Positions 17,021 to 25,713 of a stretch of DNA of 64,000 nt are shown one piece after another. Position 1 is the first letter of the stretch. Each line of letters begins with the position of its first letter. The notes beneath the pieces are model-generated. The model was not told where the DNA came from. It was given only the letters and a program-made list of their open reading frames with translations, and did no database searches. The translations under genes and the position numbers were made by a program. The stretch comes from Hydrocarboniphaga sp. (lineage in GTDB: Bacteria > Pseudomonadota > Gammaproteobacteria > Nevskiales > Nevskiaceae): positions 29,065 to 93,064 of the forward strand of contig NZ_JAQGNT010000013.1 in assembly GCF_028291725.1 (NCBI RefSeq), written 5' to 3'.

Positions 17021-17725
17021 ATGTACGATCCCGCTGCCGTTCTTGCCGCCGTCGATGCTCATCCGGTGCCTGTGCTGCTGCTGTGCGGCGCGGCGCTGCT
17101 CGGCAACGCGATCTACTATTTCGAATCGATGCGGCTGGGCTTTCGCGACCGCGTCTACACGATGCCGCTCGCGGGGCTGTACTTCTTCATCCCGCACGAT
17201 ATGAGCTACGCGCTGCTCTGGCACAAGTGGTTCGTCGAATACGATCACTGGTTCCTGAAGCTGTTCTGGCTTGGCTTGGTGCTTACGTCCGCGTCGGCCT
17301 GGGTGTTCCTGTGGCAGCTGCTGCGCTACGGCCACCAGGAACTGCTGCCGCAGGTGTCGCGCGCGGTGTTCACGGCGCTGGTGTTGGGTGGCCTGGCGCT
17401 GTCGACCGGTGTCTGGATTGCGGTCAAGGCGGTGCTGGTCGACGATCTCTATCTGTTCGCATTCGGGCTCACCGCGTTCTGGTGCGCGCCGTTCGGCATG
17501 TCGCTGATACTGCGGCGCCGATCGAGCATTGGCCAGTCGCGGCTGATGTGGGTTGGCTATACCGCGATCCCGGTTTTCTACTGGCTGGCCGGCCTGTTGT
17601 ACCTGCCGCCGTATTTCCGTTCGCTGCCCTGGCTCGCCTTGGGGGCGGCAGCGGTGATCTGGGGACTCGCGAACCTGTTCGTGGTGTCGCGCCTGCCGAA
17701 GCGGTCGCTCGCAGCGCCTGCCTGA
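17021..17725 (+). CDS. Beta-family 7-TM protein, copy 2
   Basis: 234-residue membrane protein; the start is ATG 17021 (MYDPAAVLAAVDAHP) with AGGAAG seven bases upstream, and upstream in-frame codons lie in repeat DNA. Alignable without gaps to copy 1 over the first 180 residues: Glu35, Tyr46 (DRVYTMPL), His59-Asp60 (IPHDMSY), Trp70-Phe71, Asp141-Asp142 (VDDLY) and Gly171-Gln-Ser173. Unlike copy 1 it has no Asp near residue 210. Its 3' end overlaps the convergent MarR gene by 148 bases. Likely acts on a hydrophobic substrate in the membrane; whether as a cyclase, an isomerase or a carrier is unknown. Confidence 0.75.
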   Translation: MYDPAAVLAAVDAHPVPVLLLCGAALLGNAIYYFESMRLGFRDRVYTMPLAGLYFFIPHDMSYALLWHKWFVEYDHWFLKLFWLGLVLTSASAWVFLWQLLRYGHQELLPQVSRAVFTALVLGGLALSTGVWIAVKAVLVDDLYLFAFGLTAFWCAPFGMSLILRRRSSIGQSRLMWVGYTAIPVFYWLAGLLYLPPYFRSLPWLALGAAAVIWGLANLFVVSRLPKRSLAAPA

Positions 17726-18267
17726 TCCGTCAGCGGCTGCGTCAGCGGCTGCTCTTGGCGCGGCGCGTGGTCTTGGCCGGTGCACGGTGCACGGTGCGCG
17801 CGGGCCGGCGGTGCCGGCGCGGCGGCGATCGTCAGCAGGTTCTGCTTGATCGTCGCCAGCATCTGCTCCAGTTCCCGCTGTTTGTCCGGCGCGATGCCGA
17901 GCATGAAGCGCAAGCTCAGTTCGTTCTCGATTTCCTCCGCGTGGCGGATACGCTCTTCGCCTTTCTGCGTCAGCCGCACGCTTTTCGAGCGGCGATCTTC
18001 GTTGTCGGTGGTTCTGACGACGAAGCCCTTGGCCTCGAGCCTGTCGACCATCTTGCCGAGTGCGACCTTGCCGATGTCGAGCAGCCGCGCGAGTTCCACC
18101 TGGGTCATCGTATGGCTGTCGCGGTTGGTCAGGCTGATCAGCAACCACCACTGCGGCCGGGTGATGCCGACCAGCGGCTTGATGTGCTCGTCGAAGATCT
18201 GGTGACCGAGGCGGGTGACATCGTGAATCAGGAAGCCCGTCTGGATCGCGGCCCTCTGCTGCGGCAT
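17578..18267 (-). CDS. MarR-family transcriptional regulator with C-terminal extension
   Basis: 229 residues from ATG 18267 (MPQQRAAIQTGF; AGGAT upstream). The winged-helix core is clear: TMTQVELARLLDIGKVALGK, MVDRLEAKGFV, then the wing TTDNEDRRSKSVRLTQKGEE. MarR proteins are usually 140-160 residues; here a Pro/Ala/Arg-rich tail of about 70 residues follows because no stop occurs until 17578, deep inside the convergent beta-family gene. The tail may be real read-out of antisense DNA rather than a selected domain. Divergent from the receptor at 18498, with an inverted repeat between them; it likely controls that operon. Confidence 0.85.
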   Translation of the reverse strand: MPQQRAAIQTGFLIHDVTRLGHQIFDEHIKPLVGITRPQWWLLISLTNRDSHTMTQVELARLLDIGKVALGKMVDRLEAKGFVVRTTDNEDRRSKSVRLTQKGEERIRHAEEIENELSLRFMLGIAPDKQRELEQMLATIKQNLLTIAAAPAPPARAHRAPCTGQDHAPRQEQPLTQPLTDQAGAASDRFGRRDTTNRFASPQITAAAPKASQGSERKYGGRYNRPASQ

Positions 18268-18380
18268 GAATAAGATCCTTCGCCATGGCGGTTGAATGAA
18301 GCGCAGATGATCCGGCATCGCTGACGCACTGAACAGTAGCCGAGCCGCATCCAGGCCGCTTTACCGGCTGCATTAATTTA

Positions 18381-18427
18381 GTACACATGTTTACGATACG
18401 CCAAAATAAATGGTATACATGGTGTAC
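18381..18427. promoter_or_regulatory. Inverted repeat in MarR/receptor divergent promoter region
   Basis: GTACACATG (18381-18389) is mirrored by CATGGTGTAC (18418-18427), with an AT-rich spacer. It sits 114 bases upstream of the MarR start and 70 bases upstream of the receptor start, where a MarR operator would be expected. It contains the GTAC core seen at other intergenic sites of this window. Confidence 0.4.
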
Positions 18428-18497
18428 GGTTTGGTTAAGCATGAACCTAAAAGGGCGAAAAGCCCATCGATCTCAAAATGCGATGGAGGAGACGGGC

Positions 18498-20843
18498 ATG
18501 AAGACGGGCATGATCAGGAAGCAGTCGTGGACTTTGGTTCTGGGCTTGTTGCTGATTTCGTTTCCGGCCGGGGCACAATCCTCCGCCACAGCGCCTGAGC
18601 CCGCCGCTGCGGCGGAACTCGACACGATCCCGGTCGCCGGCGCGGCCGAAGCCACCGAGCCGCGCGCGCACAGCAACAGCCGCATGATCGAGGAGGTCGT
18701 GGTTACCGCACAGAAGCGCGAAGAGAACCTGCAGGACGTGCCGATCTCGATTAACGCGTTCAGTGCCGACATGCTCGACGCCAAGGGCGTCAGCGATCCC
18801 AAGGACCTGCCGCTGGTGACGCCGGGCCTGACGATAGGCTCGCAGGCTGGCTTCACGGTGACCTACCTGCGCGGTGTCGGCTCCGATGCGTTCCTGCTCG
18901 GTGATCCCAGCGTCGCGCTGTACATCGACGGCATCTACTTTCCGTTCGCGCACGGCCAGGCGCAGAACTTCGGCGCGATCGAGCGCGTCGAAGTGCTCAA
19001 GGGCCCGCAGGGCACGCTGTTCGGACGCAATGCGGTCGGCGGTGCGATCAGCGTGTACACCAAGGCGCCGAGCTTCACCGACACCGAGGTATCGCTGCAG
19101 ACGAGCTACCAGCGCTTCAACGATGTGCAGACGCGCGCGCACGTCAATGTTCCGATCGCCGACAACTTCGCGGTCAGCGTATCGGGCATCTACAACAATG
19201 CCGACAGCTATCTCGACGGCACCATCAACGGCAACCCGATGCCGCAGGAAATCGCGCGCGGCGCGCGCGTCAAGCTGCGCTGGGACCCGATCGAGAATCT
19301 GGATCTGACACTGGCGGGCTTTCATATCGAACAGACCGGCGTCAGCACGATGTTCGCGACCAACTCCGATCCGGCGCCGGACTTCCGCGCGGTCATCACG
19401 CCGCAGACCGGCTATGGCGGCGCCAACGATGCCGGCGATTACTTCAACCTGGCGAACACCGTGATCTACGGCCAGGGCACGCTGAACACGGACTGGTTCG
19501 ACGTCAAGCTGATCGCCAGCGATCAGCGTCTGCATACCGAATCCGAATATGATTTCGACGGCTCGCCGACGCCCCTGGTCTACTTCGAGGCCTTCCAGTT
19601 TGCCGACGTCAAGACCGCCGAAGCCCAGATCGTGTCCAACGCCGATTCATGGGCTTCGGACAAGCTCAAATGGATCGCCGGCTACTATTTCTTCAAGGGG
19701 CGGCAGGGACTTAACCCGGCGCAGTTCGGCGTCGCCGGCTCGCTGCTGAGCGGCGTCAACGCACTGCTTGCGCCGGTGCTGGGGCCGCTCGGCGTCCCGC
19801 CGCTACTCGACGACGGCTTGCTCAATGCAGTCGGCATTCTCGATACCGATTCCAACTCGCTTTACGCGCAGGGCACGTACAACTTCACGGACTGGTTCGC
19901 GCTGACGCTCGGCGGCCGCCTGCAGCAGGAAAAGCGCACCATCGTCGACTCCAGCGGCGCAGTGAACACGCCGGGCGACGGCCCCGGCATCAAGTACACC
20001 GACTTCTCCGGCGAGAGCGACACCACGACGAGCTTCAGCCCGAAAATCTCACCGGAATTCCGGCTCTGGGACGGCGGCCTGCTGTACCTGTCTTACCAGA
20101 CCGCTACCAAAAGCTCGACTTTCAACGTCGTCAACTTCCTGCGTTTCGCCGAGCCGGACGTGGTCAAGGCCGAGAAGCTGACCGCGTATGAAGTCGGCTT
20201 GAAAACCGATCTGTTCGAAGGCACGACCCGGTTGAGCAGCGCCGCATTCTGGTACGAGATCCGCAACGACCAGGTGCAGTTCATCTCGCTGCTCGCCGGT
20301 GGTGCGGTGACGTTCCAGAACGCACCGGCATCGCGTGTCCGCGGCGTCGATTTCGACGTGACCAGCCAGCTGTTCCCGAGTGTGTTCAACGGCCTGGTGT
20401 TCACCATCGGCGGCGCCGCGCTCGACCCGCGCTACACCGATTTCCCCTGCGGCCAGGGATTCAACAATCTGGGTGTCTACAACGCCTGCAACGACTACAC
20501 CGGCAAGCAGATCGTGCGCTCGCCGAAGTTCTCCGGAACGGTTGGCCTGAGCCAGACTTTCGACGTGCCGGGCGGGCCGCTGGAGCTGGCGACCGACTAT
20601 TACTACAACAGCGGCTTCTACTACCTGCCGCAGAACACCGACTTCAATCACGAGACGGCCTACGGCGTCATGGGCGCGCGCATCAGCTATCTGTACGAGC
20701 AATGGAATCTGCGGATGACGGTGTTCGGCAAGAACATCCTCAACGAGAAATACAACTACAGCCGCTTCACCAACGACTTCGGCGCGCTCGACGCGCTGGC
20801 GCCGCCGGCGGTCTACGGCATTCGTCTGAACTGGGATTTCTGA
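18498..20843 (+). CDS. TonB-dependent receptor
   Basis: 781 residues from ATG 18498 (MKTGMIRKQSW), preceded by GGAGGAG at good spacing; earlier in-frame starts lack it and would bury the signal peptide (ending FPAGAQ). The linker motif LDTIPVAG precedes the TonB box MIEEVVVTAQKREENLQDVP. The plug carries LRGVGSDAF and VEVLKGPQGTLFGRNAVGGA; the barrel ends in the normal aromatic residue (IRLNWDF). The next gene's ATG follows its stop directly, so receptor, acyl-CoA synthetase and PYROXD2-like enzyme form one operon, implying that the imported ligand is, or contains, a carboxylic acid that is CoA-activated. Ligand not identifiable. Confidence 0.93.
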   Translation: MKTGMIRKQSWTLVLGLLLISFPAGAQSSATAPEPAAAAELDTIPVAGAAEATEPRAHSNSRMIEEVVVTAQKREENLQDVPISINAFSADMLDAKGVSDPKDLPLVTPGLTIGSQAGFTVTYLRGVGSDAFLLGDPSVALYIDGIYFPFAHGQAQNFGAIERVEVLKGPQGTLFGRNAVGGAISVYTKAPSFTDTEVSLQTSYQRFNDVQTRAHVNVPIADNFAVSVSGIYNNADSYLDGTINGNPMPQEIARGARVKLRWDPIENLDLTLAGFHIEQTGVSTMFATNSDPAPDFRAVITPQTGYGGANDAGDYFNLANTVIYGQGTLNTDWFDVKLIASDQRLHTESEYDFDGSPTPLVYFEAFQFADVKTAEAQIVSNADSWASDKLKWIAGYYFFKGRQGLNPAQFGVAGSLLSGVNALLAPVLGPLGVPPLLDDGLLNAVGILDTDSNSLYAQGTYNFTDWFALTLGGRLQQEKRTIVDSSGAVNTPGDGPGIKYTDFSGESDTTTSFSPKISPEFRLWDGGLLYLSYQTATKSSTFNVVNFLRFAEPDVVKAEKLTAYEVGLKTDLFEGTTRLSSAAFWYEIRNDQVQFISLLAGGAVTFQNAPASRVRGVDFDVTSQLFPSVFNGLVFTIGGAALDPRYTDFPCGQGFNNLGVYNACNDYTGKQIVRSPKFSGTVGLSQTFDVPGGPLELATDYYYNSGFYYLPQNTDFNHETAYGVMGARISYLYEQWNLRMTVFGKNILNEKYNYSRFTNDFGALDALAPPAVYGIRLNWDF

Positions 20844-22403
20844 ATGAGCAGCGCCGCGATCCGCACGCTGGCCGAGCTTCCGCGCCATTACGCGGCGGTG
20901 CAGCCCGCGCAACTGGCGATCGAGTATCGGCAGCGGCAGCTGACCTACGCGCAGCTGTGGAGCGAGAGCTGCCGCGTTGCGGCGACGCTGCGGCGCGAGG
21001 GCATCGGCAAGGGCGACCGGCTGGCGTTCCTTGGCCGCAATCCGGATTTGTATTTTTTGCTGCTGTACGGCTGCAGTATCGTCGGCGCGATCTTCGTACC
21101 GATGAACTGGCGACTGGCGGCAGCCGAGCTCGCACAGGTACTCGACGACGCCCAGCCCGCGCTGACGATGGTGGATCGCGATTTCGAAGCGGCCGTATCC
21201 GACACCGGCTACAAACTATGCCGCTTCAGCATCGACACGCTGACCGGCGCACACGACCTCGAGACCTGGTTCGCCGACGGCGATCTTGCGGAAGTGCCTT
21301 CCGCCGATCCTGAAGATACAGCGGTGCTGCTGTATACCAGTGGCACCACCGGCCGTGCCAAGGGCGTGCAGCTGACGCATCGCGGCTTCATCGCGCCGCG
21401 CCAGGCCGAGCTGGGGCTGGGCAGGTGGATGCAATGGAACGAGCCGCAGGAGAAACTCTTCGCCGCTCTGCCGCTGTTCCATATCGGCTGCCTGTCGGCG
21501 ACGATGATGGCGTTCTATCGCGGGGCTGCGGTATTGCTGATGGACGCGGCCGATCCGGAAGCGCTGCTCGCCGCGATCGCCGAAAAGCGCCCGACGCGCG
21601 GGCTGCTCGTGCCGACGCTGATCAACATGATGCTGGCCTCGCCGCGGATCGCCGACTACGAGCTGTCCAGCCTGCGCCTGGTGATGTACGGGGGATCGCC
21701 GATTGCGCCGCAAACACTGACCCAAGCGCTGACCGTTTTCAAATGCGATTTCGCTCAGGGCTATGGCATGAGCGAAGTCGCCGGCACCTGTGTATTTCTC
21801 GCGCCGGAAGATCACGATCCCGCGCAACCGCAACATCTGCTGTCGATCGGCAAGGCCGGCCCGACGGCGGAACTCGATGTCCGCAGCATCGATGGCGAGC
21901 CGGTGGCGCAGGGCGAGGTCGGCGAGATCTGGGTGCGCAGCCTCGGCCTGATGAAAGGCTACTGGAGAAGGCCCGATGAAGATCGTCTGCAGATTCGCGA
22001 CGGCTGGTATCGCAGCGGCGACGCCGGCTACCGCGATGCTGACGGTTATTTCTACCTGACCGATCGCTACAAGGACATGATCGTATCGGGCGCCGAGAAC
22101 ATCTATCCGGCCGAGATCGAGCGCGAGCTGGTGCTGCACGCGGCCGTACAGGAAGCCGCAGTGATTGGCGTGCCGCACGAGCGCTGGGGCGAGGCGGTGC
22201 ACGCCATCGTCGTACTAAAGCCCGGCAGCATCGCGACGGCGGAGGAGTTGACCGCTTTCCTGCGCACGCGCATTGCCGGATTCAAGATTCCGCGCTCGCT
22301 GGAGTTTGTCGCAGCGCTGCCGCGCAACGCCTTCGGCAAGGTCGTCAAGTATCAGCTGCGCGATCCGTTCTGGGCAGGCCATGAGCGTCGCATCGGTGGC
22401 TAG
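20844..22403 (+). CDS. AMP-forming acyl-CoA synthetase (ligase), copy 1
   Basis: 519-residue member of the ANL adenylating superfamily. P-loop-like motif LLYTSGTTGRAKGVQLTH (about 159-176), YGMSEVAG (about 306), GWYRSGDAGYRDADGYFYLT (about 387-406), then DRYKDMIVSGAENIYPAEIE with the hinge, and catalytic Lys in PRNAFGKVVK (about 493-502). It activates a carboxylate with ATP and CoA; the sequence does not say which acid. It begins immediately after the receptor stop (TGAATG) and precedes the PYROXD2-like gene, as the paralogous ligase at 59239 precedes the second such enzyme. Confidence 0.92.
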   Translation: MSSAAIRTLAELPRHYAAVQPAQLAIEYRQRQLTYAQLWSESCRVAATLRREGIGKGDRLAFLGRNPDLYFLLLYGCSIVGAIFVPMNWRLAAAELAQVLDDAQPALTMVDRDFEAAVSDTGYKLCRFSIDTLTGAHDLETWFADGDLAEVPSADPEDTAVLLYTSGTTGRAKGVQLTHRGFIAPRQAELGLGRWMQWNEPQEKLFAALPLFHIGCLSATMMAFYRGAAVLLMDAADPEALLAAIAEKRPTRGLLVPTLINMMLASPRIADYELSSLRLVMYGGSPIAPQTLTQALTVFKCDFAQGYGMSEVAGTCVFLAPEDHDPAQPQHLLSIGKAGPTAELDVRSIDGEPVAQGEVGEIWVRSLGLMKGYWRRPDEDRLQIRDGWYRSGDAGYRDADGYFYLTDRYKDMIVSGAENIYPAEIERELVLHAAVQEAAVIGVPHERWGEAVHAIVVLKPGSIATAEELTAFLRTRIAGFKIPRSLEFVAALPRNAFGKVVKYQLRDPFWAGHERRIGG

Positions 22404-22459
22404 GCGCGATGGCATCGCTATCCAACCCATCATCAAAGAACATCTAAAGAGAGACACGA

Positions 22460-24052
22460 ATGTCGACAAGCTATGACGTGGTGGTGGTGGGCGCGGGCAG
22501 CAATTCGCTGGTCGCGTCGGCGTATCTGGCGAAGGCCGGAAAGAAGGTGCTGCTGCTGGAGAAGAACGAGCAGTGCGGCGGCGGCGTGGTATCGATCGAG
22601 ATCGCGCCGGGCTTCATTCACGACCCGCATGCCTCGGGTTACTACCTGTGCATCGCCAGCCCCGCGGTCAAGGACGACGAACTCGGCCTTGCATCGAAGT
22701 TCGGTTTGCAGTGGAAGACCTGGCAGGCCGGTTTCGCGACGATCTTCGACAGCGGCGACGGCCTGGTCGCGTACGGTGATCTGGACCGCACCTGCGAGGA
22801 CATCGCCCGCTATTCGCAGAAGGATGCGGAGACCTATCGGCGCTTCGCGAAAGAGTGCGTCGCGCTGCTGCCGCTGCTGAGCAAGAGCGCGGCGACGCCG
22901 CCGCTGCCGACCGGCCCGTTCATCTCGATGCTCGACTCGAGCCCGGGCGGACGCCGGCTCGTCGACATGATGTTCATGAGCGTCTATGACATCCTCGAAA
23001 ACCTGTTCGAGAGCGACGAAGTCCGCATCCACCTGTGCAAGTGGTGCGCCGAGGCGATGGAAGGCCCGGACGTGAAAGGCACCGGCGTCACGCTGGTCAA
23101 CCTGCTGGGCCTGGCGCACAGCTACGACGGCCACATCCCGGTCGGTGGCTCGCGCGCGGTCACCAACTCGCTGATCAAATGCATCGAGCACTACGGCGGC
23201 ACCGTGCGCACCCAGGCCACCGTCAAGCAGGTGCTGATCAGCGGCGGCAAGGCCACCGGCGTGCTGATGGCCGATGGTGAAAAAATCTTGGCGAAAGACG
23301 CCGTGATGGCCAACATCCATCCCTGGCGCCTCGAGGAATATCTGCCGGGTGCGGTCGACCCGGCGCTGGTGCGCGCCGCGCGCGGCGTCAAGCTCAGCAA
23401 TCACGGCGCGCTGAATCAGCAGATCGCGCTATCCGAATGGCCGCAGTTCAAGGCCGGGCAGGACCCGTGGTCCGAGGCGCTGTGCATCGAGTACGTGCGC
23501 AAGGACCTGACTGGAGTGCGCAAGGTCTTCGACAAGTACCGCTACGGCGAGATCCCGCAGACCCACCTGAGCCCGCTGACGATCATGAATTCGCGCAAGG
23601 ACCCGACGCGCGCACCGAGTCACGATCACTGCGCGATGTATCTGTATCACTTCGCGCCGCGCGTGCTCGCCGATGGGGGGCTCGAGGGCTGGAAAAAACA
23701 CGGCCAGGCCTTCGCCGATGCGATCTGGGAAGAGTTCAAGAGCTACTGCACGAACATGGACGATTCCAAGATCATCGCGCGGCATATCGAGACGCCGCTG
23801 GATCATCACCACCACTCCAACAATATGATGGCCGGCGACATCTTCGGCATCGGCACCACGGCGGGCCAGCTGCTCGGCCGCCGCCCGCTGGTCGAACTGG
23901 CGCAGTACAAGGTGCCGGGCATCGACGCGCTGTACCTCGCCGGCCCGTCGCAGCATCCGGGCGGCACCGTGACCTTCGGCGGCCGCGCGACTGCGATGCG
24001 GATGATGATGGACTGGAAGATGGACCTGAAGAAGGCCTTCACCGTCCTTTAA
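22460..24052 (+). CDS. PYROXD2-like FAD-dependent oxidoreductase, copy A
   Basis: 530 residues. FAD motif YDVVVVGAGSNSLVASAYLA (about 5-24), then LEKNEQCGGGVVSIEIAPGF, and C-terminal FAD contact LYLAGPSQHPGGTVTFGGRA (about 493-512). Closely similar throughout to the 530-residue protein at 61701. Both carry HDxHAxG after the N-terminal motif and a His-rich segment DHHHHSNNMMAGDIFGIGT near residue 450. Relatives are phytoene-desaturase-fold enzymes of mostly unknown substrate. Followed after 70 bases by a 67-residue protein whose paralogue also neighbours copy B, suggesting a conserved partnership. Confidence 0.88.
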   Translation: MSTSYDVVVVGAGSNSLVASAYLAKAGKKVLLLEKNEQCGGGVVSIEIAPGFIHDPHASGYYLCIASPAVKDDELGLASKFGLQWKTWQAGFATIFDSGDGLVAYGDLDRTCEDIARYSQKDAETYRRFAKECVALLPLLSKSAATPPLPTGPFISMLDSSPGGRRLVDMMFMSVYDILENLFESDEVRIHLCKWCAEAMEGPDVKGTGVTLVNLLGLAHSYDGHIPVGGSRAVTNSLIKCIEHYGGTVRTQATVKQVLISGGKATGVLMADGEKILAKDAVMANIHPWRLEEYLPGAVDPALVRAARGVKLSNHGALNQQIALSEWPQFKAGQDPWSEALCIEYVRKDLTGVRKVFDKYRYGEIPQTHLSPLTIMNSRKDPTRAPSHDHCAMYLYHFAPRVLADGGLEGWKKHGQAFADAIWEEFKSYCTNMDDSKIIARHIETPLDHHHHSNNMMAGDIFGIGTTAGQLLGRRPLVELAQYKVPGIDALYLAGPSQHPGGTVTFGGRATAMRMMMDWKMDLKKAFTVL

Positions 24053-24122
24053 GACACAAGGAGATCGGGTTGAGCATCTACGTAGAAATCGCTTTTCCTC
24101 TCACAACAGAACAGGACCTGCC

Positions 24123-24326
24123 ATGAAGCTTTTCACATCGGACAATGCTGAACTGATGGAAGTCAGCAGCCTCAAGACGGAGGGCAACAACCTCATCGTT
24201 GTCGGCACCATCATGGGCGCCATGCCGACAGAGGCAATGTTGACGCCGGCCGAGCTGCGCAAGGTATTCAAGCTGTTGAGCTTGAGCTTGGTGCTCTTCG
24301 TCTTCGGCATGTTCTTCAAGAAGTAA
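24123..24326 (+). CDS. Small tail-hydrophobic protein, paralogue of 63484
   Basis: 67 residues, no family known to me. An N-terminal soluble part with SDNAELMEVSSLKTEGNN and the block VVGTIMGAMPTEAMLTPAEL is followed by a hydrophobic helix (LLSLSLVLFVFGMFF) ending in Lys-Lys, so it may be tail-anchored. The 69-residue protein at 63484 matches it across the whole length (SDNSELMEIS; GTIMGAMPIRAIVKPVEIRK). Each lies beside one of the two close PYROXD2-like genes. Conservation of both sequence and context argues that it is a real gene and a possible subunit or membrane anchor of that oxidoreductase. Confidence 0.75.
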   Translation: MKLFTSDNAELMEVSSLKTEGNNLIVVGTIMGAMPTEAMLTPAELRKVFKLLSLSLVLFVFGMFFKK

Positions 24327-24520
24327 CACGGACCTCAACGCCTGCGAGACGCTTGCGTTCGTTAGGAATGGTCCGGTACTGACGTGGCGTTGAACTGTCA
24401 AGATCTCATGAAAGCACTTCCATTCGTCTGAAGTGCCGTATCGTGGGACATCCTTGAGGACCTCAGCTGAAGCACTTGGGCAACCAAGCCCGGCGAAAAT
24501 TGCTTACTACGCCGTAGCGT

Positions 24521-25537
24521 CTAACCACGCGGCTGACTGCTGAACTTCCTTGATGACTGGTATGTCCTGATCGTAGATCCGGTCCAGCTCTTAAACGCTC
24601 GATGCAGAGAATTGGTGTCCCGGAAGCCAACTTGCACCGCAATCTCCTTGAGAGTCAGATCGCCGGATCTCAGGAGCTGAATGCACAGCTCCAGGCGAAA
24701 CCGGTTCACGGTCTGCTGGTAGTTGGACCCCTCGCTCACCAGATGACGGTGCAGCGTTCTCGGCGTGGTCCCGAGCATGCCCGCTGCCGTTTCCAAGTCA
24801 GGCAGAGAGGATGAGCGACTCAGAAGCAGGCTGCGAAGTCGAGCGACGAGAGGGTCTTTGCTTCTGATTTGCCGAATGACTTCGCGGCAGCGCCTGCGAT
24901 AGATGTCATTCAATTCTTCGTCGTATCCCGGCAATGCAATGTCCAGTCCGGGCGACTTGATTGTGAGGCTGCTGCGCGCAGCGTTGAAATGGATCGGGCA
25001 CCCAAAACGCTCCTTATAGAGATGAGCGTGAAGCGGGGCCGGGTACGACAAGGATATTTCCTTGACGACCAGCGGCACCTTGCCGAGTGCGGAGCCAAGT
25101 CGCAAGCCTGCGACAAGAATCTCCTCCACGCAGAAGTTGTAAATGAAGCCGAGCGGCTCGGTTGCTGAGAATACGACCGTCCATTCTTTTCTGGGCTCTT
25201 CGATCAGGGTGATGTGAATCAGCATGCCGACAAGATTGCTGTACTGAATCCAGTAGCCGACCGCCTGCCGCAAGTCCTTCGACGAGATCATCGCCTGCGC
25301 GATGATCCCGAAATCGGCCAGGTTTTCCTGCTCTCCTATCGTCAGTCCGATGCCCTGATCGCCGGTCAGGCGAATCAGGTTGGAAACCACCGCCTCGCAT
25401 TGCTTCAGATCGAGTAAGTACGAGGGATCGTCCAGCCGTTCCGACTTGATCTTCGAGCCTTGAAGAACGTCCGCGGTATCGAAGCCCCTGGTTTTCATCA
25501 GCGAAACGTAGTGTCGAATCTTGATCGGCCGGAACAT
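24521..25537 (-). CDS. AraC-family regulator with Arabinose_bd-type sensor domain
   Basis: 338 residues. The N-terminal 200 residues resemble the PF12625-type ligand-binding domain (FDTADVLQGSKI; ADFGIIAQAMISSKDLRQAV), and the C-terminal 100 residues carry the AraC HTH pair (LETAAGMLGTTPRTLHRHLV and LKEIAVQVGFRDTNSLHRAF with WTGSTIRTYQ). It begins MFRPIKIRHYVS, nearly the same as the regulator at 34896 (MFRPARIRHYLA), and the two are clear paralogues. Divergent from the gamma-family/kinase/receptor operon starting at 25714, which it probably controls. Ligand unknown. Confidence 0.9.
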   Translation of the reverse strand: MFRPIKIRHYVSLMKTRGFDTADVLQGSKIKSERLDDPSYLLDLKQCEAVVSNLIRLTGDQGIGLTIGEQENLADFGIIAQAMISSKDLRQAVGYWIQYSNLVGMLIHITLIEEPRKEWTVVFSATEPLGFIYNFCVEEILVAGLRLGSALGKVPLVVKEISLSYPAPLHAHLYKERFGCPIHFNAARSSLTIKSPGLDIALPGYDEELNDIYRRRCREVIRQIRSKDPLVARLRSLLLSRSSSLPDLETAAGMLGTTPRTLHRHLVSEGSNYQQTVNRFRLELCIQLLRSGDLTLKEIAVQVGFRDTNSLHRAFKSWTGSTIRTYQSSRKFSSQPRG

Positions 25538-25713
25538 GCAACCTCACGCGACATGGAGTAGGACGCCTGCCCAATTTAGATGGCGATCTTTGCATATACA
25601 GACGGCGATTTCAGCTAGTCCTTTTCAAAGGGCCGACGCTTATAGTTAGTACATAGAGATTACGGTTCGGTTGTGTACGAACTCGAAGAAAAGTGCAAAA
25701 GGAGAATCCTCTG

